A DNA stretch of 64,000 nucleotides from Proteles cristata cristata. Taxonomy: Eukaryota > Chordata > Mammalia > Carnivora > Hyaenidae. Position 1 is the first letter of the stretch. The number at the start of each line of letters is the position of its first letter. Shown one piece after another: positions 23,671 to 33,481 of this stretch. The position numbers and the translations under genes are program-made. The notes beneath the pieces are model-generated. The model had not been told where the DNA came from, made no database searches, and was given only the letters and a program-made list of their open reading frames with translations. The DNA lies in NCBI GenBank assembly GCA_017311185.1, contig JAESUZ010000429.1, positions 558,001 to 622,000 on the forward strand, given 5' to 3'.

Positions 23671-23888
23671 AAATTTTATTTTAATGTTTTATTTATTTCT
23701 AGGAGAGAGAGAGACAGCATGAGCAGGGGAGGGTCAGAGAGGGAGGGAGTTACAGACTCTGAAACAGGCTCCAGGCTCTGAGCTGGCAGTCAGCACAGAG
23801 CCTGACGCAGGGCTCGAACCCACAAACCGCGAGATCATGACCTAAGTGAAAGTCGGACGCTTAACCGACTAAGCCACCCAGGCGCCCC
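23671..23888 (-). mobile_element. CAN-SINE (SINEC), young subfamily, landed in the tail of another SINE
   Basis: Reverse SINE, near consensus, ending in 'ccacccaggcgcccc'. The 17-bp word ttttttaaacattttta flanks it at 23654-23670 and 23889-23905. The second copy is also the poly-T/T-rich tail of the next SINE, so this element inserted into the tail of the older one. Confidence 0.96.
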
Positions 23889-23958
23889 TTTTTTAAACAT
23901 TTTTAATGTTTTTATTTTTGATAGAATGAGAGACAAAGTGTGAGCCGGGGGGGGGCGG

Positions 23959-23998
<40 letters not shown>

Positions 23999-24130
23999 GT
24001 GAATCTGAAGCAGGCTCCAGGCTTCAGCCTATCAGCACAGACCCTGACTTGGGCCTTGAACTCAGAAAATTCGAGATCATGACCTGAGCCAAAGTCAGAC
24101 GCTTAACTGACTGAGCCACTCAGGTGCCCC
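23889..24130 (-). mobile_element. CAN-SINE (SINEC), older, with G-run and GA microsatellite
   Basis: Reverse SINE: 'aatgtttttatttttgatag', an expanded GA block, 'gcaggctccaggcttcagcc', 'gagatcatgacctgagcc' and 'ccactcaggtgcccc'. It contains a run of nine G's followed by CGGGGG and about 20 GA dinucleotides at 23948-23995. It is older than its left neighbour, whose insertion split its tail. Confidence 0.93.
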
Positions 24131-24606
24131 ATGATACATAAATAGTTTCTATTTGCATAACACAACCTACTAGATTCACAGTTCTAAATATAGGTATTAT
24201 GTATTCACAATCTCAAGTATAAACTGTGGCTTAATCTATGTGACTGGGCAGATATCTGGAATTTGTGACATTTTTTCAGATGGATTATGCAGTGTATTTT
24301 GTTCCCAGAAGTAGCTGGCCCTTTAGGTATGCCTTATGAAGACCAGGGAGTGTGGAGAATGTACGTTATGTAACACAAGGGAGCTATTGTCCTACAGTGC
24401 TGATCTCTAGCAGCTTTAGATTTCAGAAGCTTTGTGCATCCAAACTCTGACTCTATAGTAATACATGATTCAGTTAGTTTACCCTCAGGTTAGCCTTTTT
24501 CCCCCATACAATTTAGATCAGAGTTATACAGGGTTATACAGCCATGTCACACGGTTTAATCACTATGTTTTTGTCATGTCATGTTGTTTTAGTTAGAATC
24601 ACATGA
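24131..24606. other. Unique DNA, nothing recognised
   Basis: No repeat or exon recognised. Confidence 0.5.
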
Positions 24607-24825
24607 GGGGTGCTTTGGTGGCTCAGTTGGTTAAGTGTCCTACTTCAGCTCAGGTCATGATCTTGTGATTCATGGGTCAGAGCCCCACATCGGGCTCTGT
24701 GCTGACAGCTCAGAGCTTGGAGCCTGCTTCGGTTTCTTCCTCTCTCTCTCTCTGCCCCTCCCCTTCTCTCTCTCTCTCTCTCTCTCTCAAAGAGAAACAG
24801 TAAAAAAAAAAATTTAAAAAAAAAG
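24607..24825 (+). mobile_element. CAN-SINE (SINEC)
   Basis: Forward SINE starting 'ggggtgctttggtggctcag', with 'gctcaggtcatgatcttgtg', 'gggctctgtgctgacagctc' and a CT tail into A/T. No clean target-site duplication was found, only a weak 'agaatcacatga' / 'agaaatcaaagg' likeness. Confidence 0.93.
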
Positions 24826-24934
24826 AAATCAAAGGCTTTTGACTTTTCTTATGAACCTAAAAGGAAAATAATATCTATACAATATTCATCAGAGTATACC
24901 ATACTCTACCGGGGGGCGGGGAGTAGTTCTGTGT

Positions 24935-25100
24935 AGTGAAAGGAACAGGACACAGGTAGTACAAACTCACTAACAATACTTAAAAGCTGTGTGACTTTTG
25001 GCAAGTTACTTAGCCTCTCTGAACTACATCTTTCTTGTCCATAAAAAATATGAAAAAATACATTTATGGAACTGTTTGGGTATTAAATGTCATAATTTAT
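24935..25100 (+). mobile_element. MIR
   Basis: 'aaaagctgtgtgacttttggcaag' + 'ttacttagcctctctgaact' + 'gtattaaatgtcataattta' matches the MIR core and downstream block ('agctgtgtgaccttgggcaagttacttaacctctctg'). This is the clearest MIR in the window. Confidence 0.75.
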
Positions 25101-26243
25101 ATAAAGGTGATAGTAAAAGTGCATATAGAAAACAAAAGTAAAATTCTGAGATTTTTTTTTTTAATTTGGTCTCAAAAATTGCTTCCATGTAAGTTCATAT
25201 AATTAATGAAATCTACCTCTGTCCTCAAGAGTCACAAAGAGGAAAATTCCTCCGTAATTTGAAGACACCCATGTTCTTCCAACCCCTTGTGTTCCTTCAA
25301 GTCCCCCTTATAGCTGCCTAGTGATATGTATTGAGTTTCTTTAACAGTTGAGTTGCTTTAAGGCATTTAGACCATTAACTCTTTCAGTGACGTTTCCTCA
25401 GCTTGCCTAAGAACGGAAGCAATAGATGAGCTGAGAGAAAGTACCCCTTTCTTTGTTGACAGCAGAGCCCTACCCTAAAACCTGTCAGGACAGCAGGAGG
25501 GTCTCTGCGTGACTCTGTGTCTCTGCGTGACTCCTGCTTAGCTTGTTCACACTTGATCTTTATCTTCCTTCCATGGGAACTGCTGTTTGTGAAATGTTTC
25601 AGTCTGTCACACGTTCCACGTTCCGCGTGTTGTGTATATACCCGCCTTCTTCATCTAGTCATCAATACCCATCTCCACAGGATACTTTTTCCTAATGATG
25701 TTTACTGAAGTTCAGATGAAAGCAACATCAAGGGGGACAAAAAGAATGAACTGTATGCATGCGATTCTACATAATGTTCCTAATGGAGACCAGAATAAGA
25801 GATACAATGAAATGTGATAGTGTCTTGATCTTTACTCCAAAGCTCAACTATTTCAGACAAATGCTTTGTTTACAAGGCGACACCACTGTCCTGTGCATAC
25901 AGAGCTACTGGATATTTATTGTGTTACCTTCTGAGCAAAACTATTACTTTGCATACAGAGCTAAAATGACTCCAATAATGTAATGCTCACTTTCACTTGA
26001 CTCAAGTAAGCTCTTGGGCTAAGTTGAGTTACAAACAAACTGCCAGAGACTCTTCCAATTCAGAATCATTTATCAGGTTTTATAATTAAGATAAATGTAG
26101 TACTCATTTGTGATAGCGCAGGACACCTAAGATTTAAATTTAACTTAAAATTTCCTGTATTTTAAAAACAGTCAGTGGTTTTGATCTCCTGTTGCTCTTA
26201 AAATACATGACATTAACTCCAACAGAGGTTAGTATAAATTACT
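25101..26243. other. Unique DNA, nothing recognised
   Basis: No repeat family recognised. The direct word 'gtctctgcgtgactc' occurs twice near 25500-25533. The short open frames at 25517-25983 plus have no resemblance to known proteins. Confidence 0.5.
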
Positions 26244-26260
26244 AAGGAACTGATTTTTTT

Positions 26261-26449
26261 AAAAATGTTTATTTCAGAGAGAGAGAGACAAAGACAGTCG
26301 CAGGGCATGAGCCAGGAAGGAGCAGAGAGAGAGGGAGACACAGAATCCGAAGCAGGCTCCAGGCTCAAGTGGGGCTCGAACTCCTGAACCATGAGATCAT
26401 GACCTGAGCCAAAGTTGGACACTTAACTCACTGAGCCACCCAGGCACCC
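26261..26449 (-). mobile_element. CAN-SINE (SINEC), internally shortened
   Basis: Reverse SINE: 'aaaaatgtttatttcagaga', 'gaagcaggctccaggctcaa' joined directly to 'gtggggctcgaactcctgaa' (the 'gagctgtcagcacagagcc' block is missing) and 'ccacccaggcaccc'. Perfect 17-bp duplication aaggaactgattttttt at 26244-26260 and 26450-26466. Confidence 0.96.
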
Positions 26450-26524
26450 AAGGAACTGATTTTTTTACAAAATGAAAAATTGAGGCCCTAAATCTGAGAA
26501 ACGAGGTAAGATTACTGAGCTGAT

Positions 26525-26711
26525 GATGTCTTTTTAAGACTGATCTATAATTGACACAGAACATTAAGTAGGTGTAAGGTGCACAGTGTGCTGATTTGAT
26601 ACATGGATATGTTGCAGCATGATCCCCATTGGAGGGCACCCTCATACCCCATTACCTCACGTAGTTATCAATCCTTTTCATGGTGAGAACATGTGAAATC
26701 TAGTGGTTATC
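26525..26711 (-). mobile_element. L1 3' UTR fragment, antisense
   Basis: 'ataattgacacagaacattaag', 'gtgtaaggtgcacagtgtgctg', 'tttgatacatggatatgt' and 'cacgtagttatcaatcc' correspond to the antisense L1ME-type 3' end ('taattgacatataacatta ... gtgtacaacataatgattt ... acatagttacc'). It abuts a sense L1 fragment at about 26712. Confidence 0.65.
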
Positions 26712-27600
26712 TTACATCACCCACAGAAGTTAACTCAAAAGGGATAAAAAAGACTTCCATATGAGACTCGAAACCATAAACCTGCTACAAGAAAACAGGG
26801 GAAAAGCTCCTTGACATTGGTCTTGGCAGTGATTTCCTGTCTATGACACCAAAAGCACAAGCAACAAAAGCAGAAATGAACAGGTGAGACTATATCAGTC
26901 CCGAAAGCTTCTGCACAGCAGAAGAGACCACTGACTAAATCAAAAAGCAACCTACAGAATGAGACAGTATTTGCAAATAATATATCTGATGTGAGGTTAA
27001 TATCCCCAATATTCAAAGAATTCATACAACTCAGAAGAGAACTTGGTTAAAAAATTGGCAGAGACAGTGAATAGACACTTCTCCAAGGAAGACATTCAGA
27101 TGGCCACCAGACACATGAAAAGATGCTCCACATCATTGAGCATCAGGGGAATAGAAGTCAAAACCACAGTGAGGTGTCACCTCATACCTGTCAGAATGAC
27201 CATCCTTAGAAAAGGAGATAACGTGTTGGTGTGGATGTAGAGGAAAAGGAAACTTTTCCCACTTGGTAGGAATGTGAATTGGTTCAGTTACTATGAAAAA
27301 CAGTATAGAAGTTCCTCAAGATGCTGAAAATAGAACTACTGTATATTCCAACAATCTGACTTTTGGGTATATATCCAAAGGAATTAAAAATAGGCTTTTG
27401 AAAAGATATCTGTATTCCCATGTTTATTGCCACGTTAATCACAACAGCCAAGGAAGGGGAACCTGAGTGTCTGTCAGTGGATGAACAGATAACGATGTAC
27501 CATATATGCAGTGGAATATAATACAGCCATGAGAAAGACGGAAATCCTGCCATTTGCTATAACTTGATTGGACTGTATTATATTTTTCAAAATTAAAGAT
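26712..27600 (+). mobile_element. LINE-1 ORF2 C-terminal fragment, sense
   Basis: Sense L1 landmarks: 'gaaaccataaacctgctaca', 'tcttggcagtgatttcctg', 'aagcttctgcacagcagaag', 'gacacttctccaaggaagac', 'acatgaaaagatgctccac', 'aaaaccacagtgaggtgtc', 'gtaggaatgtgaattggttc' and 'gaatataatacagccatgag'. It is heavily broken, with no long frame. Together with the adjacent antisense 3' piece it forms an inverted L1 pair. Confidence 0.85.
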
Positions 27601-27734
27601 GTCTTTTAGGATAGGGTTTTTATTGAACTTTTTATTCTTGGGAATCATAGACACAGAATTTTGGAATGTGCCTAAGAAAATATCAGTGAGTATCATAGAA
27701 AATGTGAAACAGTATGTCAGTTTTAAGAGGTTAA

Positions 27735-27940
27735 CTTTGGAGTTCGATGTTCATATTCAGAACCTGCTTCGGCATTTTCCGCCATGTGACCTGATGTCAG
27801 TCACTGAATCCATCCATCCTGTTTTCTCGTTCATAAAATATAGGTTATAGTAATCACTGTATGATTAAAGACGTTAGGAATGAATGAGAATATGGCTTCA
27901 TGTTGCTCAGTATAGTACTTGACACCTTATTAATAATGAC
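27735..27940 (+). mobile_element. MIR
   Basis: 'gaacctgcttcggcattttc', 'catgtgacctgatgtcag', 'ttttctcgttcataaaatatagg' and 'cagtatagtacttgacacc' are in MIR order ('gtgtgacc ... gtcacttaacctct ... cctcatctgtaaaatggg ... cagtgcctggcac'). Confidence 0.6.
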
Positions 27941-28432
27941 TGGGAGGAAATAAACTCTACAGTGAGAAAAAATAATTCTCACATGCTTCCCGGCGCCCTC
28001 AGCAGCACCTAACACTGCAGCACTGGTACATCACTGGCGGGCATGTGGAGGCCCTGGGTGCAGCGTGAAAGAAACAGAGATGGCAGAGCAGATCCCACAG
28101 TGCTTAACGCCGTCTTGAGACACCCAGGGAAGTGGGAAGCTACACTGTGTCTTGAGGCCCAGCCTGCCCCATGCAGGGGCCTTTGCCAATTGCAGCTTGG
28201 ACACCACAGCGATGGTGGCATGTTGAAACCTGGAGATACTTGCATCTTGGGAGGATGGAGGGGGAAGTCCTTGCTGATCTCCTTCCTTCTCAAGTATAAA
28301 TTCACTCCAGAAGCCCAGAGATCCTCAATTACTTGGCATTCACTGCTGACACCTGTCTGTCACAGTATTTCATTTCATATATATGAAAAAAATTGTGACA
28401 ATGGCAAAAGCTTCTCCACAGTGAATGCTCGC
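27941..28432. other. Unique DNA, nothing recognised
   Basis: GC content rises towards the minisatellite. No repeat or exon recognised. Confidence 0.45.
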
Positions 28433-28722
28433 CTAGTCCTCATGTCACCCTCTCCTGTCCTCATGCTCTCCTCTCCTCGTGTCGTCCTCTCCTGTCCACA
28501 TGTCACCCTCTCCTGTCCTCGTGTCGTCCTCCCTGTCCTCGTGTCACCCTCTCCTGTCCTCATGTCGTCCTCCCTGTCCTTGTGTCATCCTGTCCTGTCC
28601 TCGTGTCACCCTGTCCTGTCCTCATGTCATCCTCCCTGTCCTTGTGTCATCCTGTCCTGTCCTCGTGTCACCCTCTCCCGTCCTCGTGTCACCCTCTCCT
28701 GCCCTTGTGTCGTCCTCTCCTG
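28433..28722. repeat. Minisatellite, 20-21 bp unit, about 14 copies
   Basis: A C/T-rich tandem array of units such as 'cctcgtgtcaccctctcctgt', 'cctcatgtcgtcctccctgt' and 'ccttgtgtcatcctgtcctgt'. Variant types recur in order, which suggests a higher-order pattern of two or three unit types. The strand bias is strong: pyrimidines on plus, purines on minus. It accounts for the repetitive open frames on both strands (28043-28852 plus, 28479-28739 plus, 28375-28563 minus), which I do not call as genes. Confidence 0.95.
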
Positions 28723-30207
28723 GTCTCAGTGCACTATGAGGCAGGTTGATTATTCTGTCAGCTGTCCCGGATTGTCTTGGTGTCTCCCAAGGTGCCTCCT
28801 GGGGATACTAAGCACGAGGAGAGAGCTTGGAGACCACGTGGACGGATTTTGAAAATTTGCTGTGATCTTTCCAGGGTATAATGTATGGTTCCTTATACAG
28901 ACAGTGACCAGGCCTCTGGGTGGGTAAGCCTGTGGCTGGCAGCCTGGTTAAAGATTGCCTGTTGGATTTATTTGGTACTGTGGCAGGTTAACTTTTATGA
29001 AAATGTTTTGTTGCTTTTGCATTTAGCCCTTGGGGATAAGGGTTTCTCTGCTAGCAGGGAAATGAAATTACAAGTCCTAAAATGTGACTTTGGATGGAGA
29101 ACAGAAAGCCCCGTATGTGGGAAGAGAACACCTTTGAGCCCTCGGGGTGTGGACAGAGTTGTATGTGGGCCTTTCCCCAAAGGCAAGCGCTGTGGTGCTG
29201 CCCTCCCCCGAGTGTGCAGGAGTCTGCACCTGAGCTCGCTGCTGGTGCGCACAGGCAGATTTGTGATGCACCAGGAGCATAACGTACATTACCCTTCCTG
29301 GTCTGGGAGTCCACATTGTATAGGCGACGTCCCATTTTCTGGACAATCAGCACATAACCAAGAGCAAGAGTTTTATTTTCCAGTGTGCATATCATTTTGG
29401 GAAGAAATTGTATTTTCTTTGAGGCTTTTACTTTATTGAACATTTTCAAGTTTTAGAAGACTATCTAAATATTTAAAGTGAAAAACTTTGTCAACAGCAC
29501 ACTCCCCAAAAGTGACAACACGAAAGTGGTTTTTGCCATTATGTAGATTTAATATGACGTACATTCCAAACTGTTGAGACAGTAAGAGAACCCTAATTCT
29601 TTGTGAAGTTACAGTTGTTAGGGGGACAAGGACAGCAATCAAGAATCTGGGTTGTAGACAAATAAGGTTAGGTCAAGTTTAATGTAAAGAAAACAGTAGT
29701 GAACATTCAGTATTTTCTTATTAGGGAACATTATATGTAGCACTTTTTTGATTTGTCCAAGAAAACTTCAGAGTTTGGCAGATATGAATTGAGTTGTGAA
29801 CCCTACATGGTATCCAATGGAGACACAGTCTTATTCTCTCTCCTCTTCTGTAAGATGTGTCATTTTTAAGATGAATTGAGGTCTAGACAGAATCTTCTGA
29901 CATATATTAGGCACTTAGTAAATGGTAGGTATTTTTGCTAAAGATAATACAAAGAAAATTTATATGAAGAGGGGTGAAAATATTTAAATATAGTAGTTTC
30001 AAGGTACTTGTAAAGAAGCATTTTAGATGGCATATTAAACTATTCATAGGAAATAGAATTATTTAATATGGAATATGTGAACTCATATCAAGCTTCAGAA
30101 AACAATTGTTGAATGAATTTATTAATTATATTATTCTTGTGATACAAAATTATGTTCTTTTTAAGAAAGTCTTTAAACTATCTTATATATTTTTGACTTA
30201 ATTATAG
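28723..30207. other. Unique DNA, no recognised gene
   Basis: A 184-codon frame (28885-29439 plus) and opposing frames on minus overlap fully in a moderately GC-rich patch. None has a recognisable domain, and no splice pair or poly-A tail supports them. A short MIR/L2-like end lies at about 29890-29935. Confidence 0.45.
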
Positions 30208-30317
30208 CACAAAACTCCAAACACCAACATGATCTACGTGCAAGAAAGGGACAAACGGGCACAACCACATGCGCACAAGGACTGAACTCTAAGAATCGGC
30301 AGCACATTCACAAGTCT
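30208..30317 (+). other. Weak candidate exon (110 bp)
   Basis: A block with higher GC than its very AT-rich surroundings follows 'tttttgacttaattatag', which could serve as branch point and splice acceptor. It precedes 'gtacgt', which could serve as a donor. One frame across the block is open, rich in Lys, Arg, Gln, Thr and His, and continues past the donor to a stop near 30418. I do not recognise the peptide. It could equally be an unrecognised repeat or a chance composition change. Confidence 0.15.
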
Positions 30318-31529
30318 GTACGTACTTCTGTTTCATTTTTTAATGCCAAAGTTGTTTTTTTTCCCAAGAGTCTTGGTATCTTGATATTCAAGAGTTTTAG
30401 ATGCTTTGAATTCAAGTTATGAGTATTCAGTAGGCAAATAATGTTCCAAGTTACCAACTAACACCATGCTTCAGTATTTACTTAAGTTATTTATTTATAT
30501 AAGTTTGTCTATATGATTTTCCCCATCTACTAAGGCTTATAAATAGTTCCCATGATTCTTTTTAGCTTTTAGAGCTGACCTACTCAACTGTCCATACACG
30601 GGAAGAGAAGAGGGTCAAATGTGCTGTGGGATATCAGTTTTCTGACTGAGGCTGAATCATTTGCATTTCCCATTTTTCAGCTGAGGCAGCTATTTGGCTT
30701 AGTCCTCTGGCATATAATAGGAATAAGAAAAACAGCAGCAACACTATCAACAAAACCTCAACAAACAAACATGGTTCACTTTTCCTCTGGTTTGCTGTCT
30801 CATGTTACCGAAAATCACACTGACTTTCTCAAAAGAGCGTTCATAATATCCAGTAAGACGCAGTAGCAAAACTATGCAACTAGTGAAGCTTTGAAACTCA
30901 TACATTTTATTTATTTAGATATGATTATTTTAATTTCTAAAGGAAAAAGTTGATTACCATTAATTGCTTCAACGTCTGAATTCATTTGGTGTATTAAAAT
31001 AAATTTACCCACATCTGAATACTAGTAATTGTTCTAGCAATAACATACATAGTCACGAAGTCAATAAGCAATTAAAAAGCATTATGCATATATTATTTTA
31101 ATATAAATGATACAAATTAAAAATAGATAATTATACTTTATTTAATGGAATACAATTAACATACAATCAGTGCTTTTCACCAGTTTTCAGGCTATATAAC
31201 AATATGTTCAGGTAGGAAACACATAAACCAGATGTTCATGGTTTGGCTTATTATCAAGACTGAATCTAATTAGATAATACCAAGTACTTGTAAAATACAT
31301 AATTTCTTTTATACTCAATGCAAGATTAATACAGTTGAGTGCTAAGAGATAGAAACATATTAACTCATTAGATTAATTCCCTCTTCCCACCCCTTAGTCT
31401 AGTGGAATAAGGGAAGTTACTGGAGTAATATTTTTAGAGTGAAGCTTCTCTCCACGTTTTCACATTTTAAGTGGAATCGTTTCAAAAGTGTATCTCAACC
31501 TCAAGCATTGACAAATAAGATATGACTTC
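30318..31529. other. Unique AT-rich DNA, nothing recognised
   Basis: No repeat was recognised with confidence. 31130-31210 faintly resembles an antisense L1 3' UTR ('tggaatacaattaacataca'). The frame at 30621-30866 plus has no family resemblance. Confidence 0.45.
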
Positions 31530-33383
31530 CAGTTCCGGGCAGGATAGATGATTAGGGACTGAACTTACTGGGCTGCTGAAAACCTGCCATGTATATGAAT
31601 TGACACTTCTCAGGATGCTGTCTGTCAGGTAACAAAGGACAGTGCTTCCTGAGAGATGAGAGATAAAAATGAGGTGCAGTTCATCATTGCCTGGCGGACT
31701 CAGGAGGAGATGAGGTAAGCCCTCTGTTTATGTAGCTGTGAGAGCATTTCCAGGCCCAGGCAAATGAGCAAGGGGCCTGGGTGAATCTACGTTTGCTCCT
31801 TGAGTTGAGGACTCCGAGCCAAGAGACTGGGGGCTGGGGGCATCAAACCACCAGGGTTTCCATGGCAAACTAACTGAGAGGAGACACTAGTACAAAGATA
31901 GACTTCCAGAGGTCTCCAGAAACACTCTCAGGTGTTTAGTGAAATATTGATTAACATGTTCATTGAATGAAACCACTCAAGGTGGTGGAAAGAACCACCA
32001 AAAAGAAATAAAGGTATCAACCCCCAGAGGTGCAGGACTTGGAGAAGGGCCTGTTCCCAACCATTAGTCTGGAAGACCTTTTGATTGACCAGGCAGTGGC
32101 CAGGGTATGAAGAAGGGTCTGGCCTAAGGGAAGAGAATGATTAGCGCTAGACAGAAAACGGCTCCCGCCTTCCCTGCAAATCTGAGAGGCAAGACTCCAA
32201 AGGAAAACTAGTGTAACTGTGCCTGAAAACAAAGACTATGTTTCTAAAATGTCCAGCAATGAATAAGATAACATTCCCACTGACTGGCATCCTATTAACA
32301 ATTACTAAGCTGCCTGGAAGAAAGAAAGTAAAACCATAAAAAGAGAAAATTTGTGTCTCAAAACTGACACAAATGATACAATTATCAATAACATTATAAC
32401 CCTTATTATTACTGTGTTCCAAGTATACGCAGAACATTGATCAAGATATATCATGATCTGTGCCCTAAAACAAGCTTCTATAAAATGAAAAAGATTTAAG
32501 ACCATAGAAAGTACCCTTCCATGAAAGAGTAGAACCAAATTAGAAATCAATAAATGAAATACTTCTGGCAGATCTCCCAAATTTGGAAATTAAATAATAC
32601 AATTCCAAATAACTCATTGTTCACTGAAAAAATTCAAAGATTAAGTTAAAAACATATTTGAGCTTAGTAAAAACAGACACATAGCATATGAAAATGTGTG
32701 TGATGCTGACAAAGTGATACTTTGGAGGCACATCTAGAATTAAATGTTAATTCTAGAAAAGAAAGTTCTAAAACAGTGCTATTAGAATCCTCTTCTAAGG
32801 AACTGGGAAAGGATGAGCAAATTGAAGCCAAGACGAATAGAAACAATGAAGATCAAAGTGGAAATAAGTTAAATGTGACAGAAAAATAGTAGAGAAAGTC
32901 AGTGAAAGTAAATGCTGAAAATTTGAGAAGATGCATCAAATTGATAAATCTGTATCCACTTTGATCAGCAAAACGTAGAAGACAGCCTTAACCGATATCA
33001 GGAATGAGCAAGATGATACTACTAGAAAATATACCGATAGTATAAAGTTAAGAGAATGCTTGGGGCGCCTGGGTGGCTTAGTCGGTTAAGCGTCCGACTT
33101 TCGCTTGGGTCATGATCTCGCGGTTTGTGGGTTCGAGCCCCGCGTCGGGCTCTGTGCTGACTGCCAGCTCAGAGCCTGGAGCCTGTTTCAGTCTGTGACT
33201 CCCTCTCTCTCTGACCCTCCCCTGCTCACGCTGTCTCTCTCTCTCTCCTAGAAATAAATTAAAAAAAAAAAAAAAGAGAATGCTATAAAAACCGTTATCC
33301 CAATACATTTTAAAACTTTTTATATTCAAAATTGATAAATTCCTTGAAAGATACTGATTACCAAGCGCACTGGAAGATGAATA
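31530..33383 (+). mobile_element. Old LINE-1, 5' UTR to early ORF2, sense
   Basis: It starts with 'gacttccagttccgggcagg', matching the known old L1M 5' UTR start 'gacttccggttcc'. ORF1-region sequence follows: 'tgcctggaagaaagaaagt', 'acacaaatgatacaattatc' and 'ttactgtgttccaagtata'. Then early ORF2: 'ggaaattaaataatacaatt', 'gatactttggaggcacatct', 'atatcaggaatgagcaagatg' and 'aattccttgaaagatactg'. All frames are heavily decayed. It is interrupted by a SINE at 33061-33273 and ends abruptly at 33383, where the U6 sequence begins. Confidence 0.75.
33061..33273 (+). mobile_element. CAN-SINE (SINEC), young subfamily
   Basis: Full-length forward SINE: 'ggggcgcctgggtggcttag', 'gactttcgcttgggtcatg', 'gcgtcgggctctgtgctgac', 'tgccagctcagagcc', 'ctctcctagaaataaatt' and A-run. 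The 11-bp duplication aagagaatgct lies at 33050-33060 and 33274-33284. Confidence 0.97.
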
Positions 33384-33481
33384 GTGCTCACCTCACCAGC
33401 ACATACAGTGGAACGATACAGAAATTAGCACAACCCCTACACAAGAATGACCTGTAAATTCATGAGGTGTTCTCTATTTTT
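33384..33481 (+). pseudogene. U6 snRNA pseudogene, 5' part of a U6-L1 chimera
   Basis: The sequence tracks U6 snRNA from its first base to its terminal U run. 'gtgctcacctcaccagcacata' corresponds to the 5' stem-loop. 'tggaacgatacagaaattagca' contains a damaged ACAGAGA region: the box and the following GA are contracted, leaving ACAGAAATTAGC. 'acccctacacaagaatgacc' corresponds to the region that includes the AGC/U4-pairing part and the internal stem-loop. 'aaattcatgaggtgttct' and 'ctattttt' form the 3' end. Several substitutions and small deletions rule out function in the spliceosome. There is no upstream TATA or PSE; the 5' flank is old L1 DNA. The last T's run straight into L1 ORF2 sequence in the same orientation, so this is a retrocopy made by the L1 machinery, not a moved U6 gene. 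Confidence 0.9.

Noticed and set aside
28043..28852. 269-codon open frame on plus
   Set aside because: Most of it is the 20-21 bp minisatellite, which stays open in several frames on both strands. There is no domain and no splice context.
28885..29439. 184-codon open frame on plus
   Set aside because: Frames of similar length on the minus strand overlap it fully. The peptide resembles no family I know, and there is no sign of a processed gene such as an A-tail or flanking duplication.
33384..33481. Functional U6 snRNA gene
   Set aside because: The ACAGAGA region is damaged, there are several substitutions and deletions, no PSE/TATA is visible upstream, and it is fused to L1.
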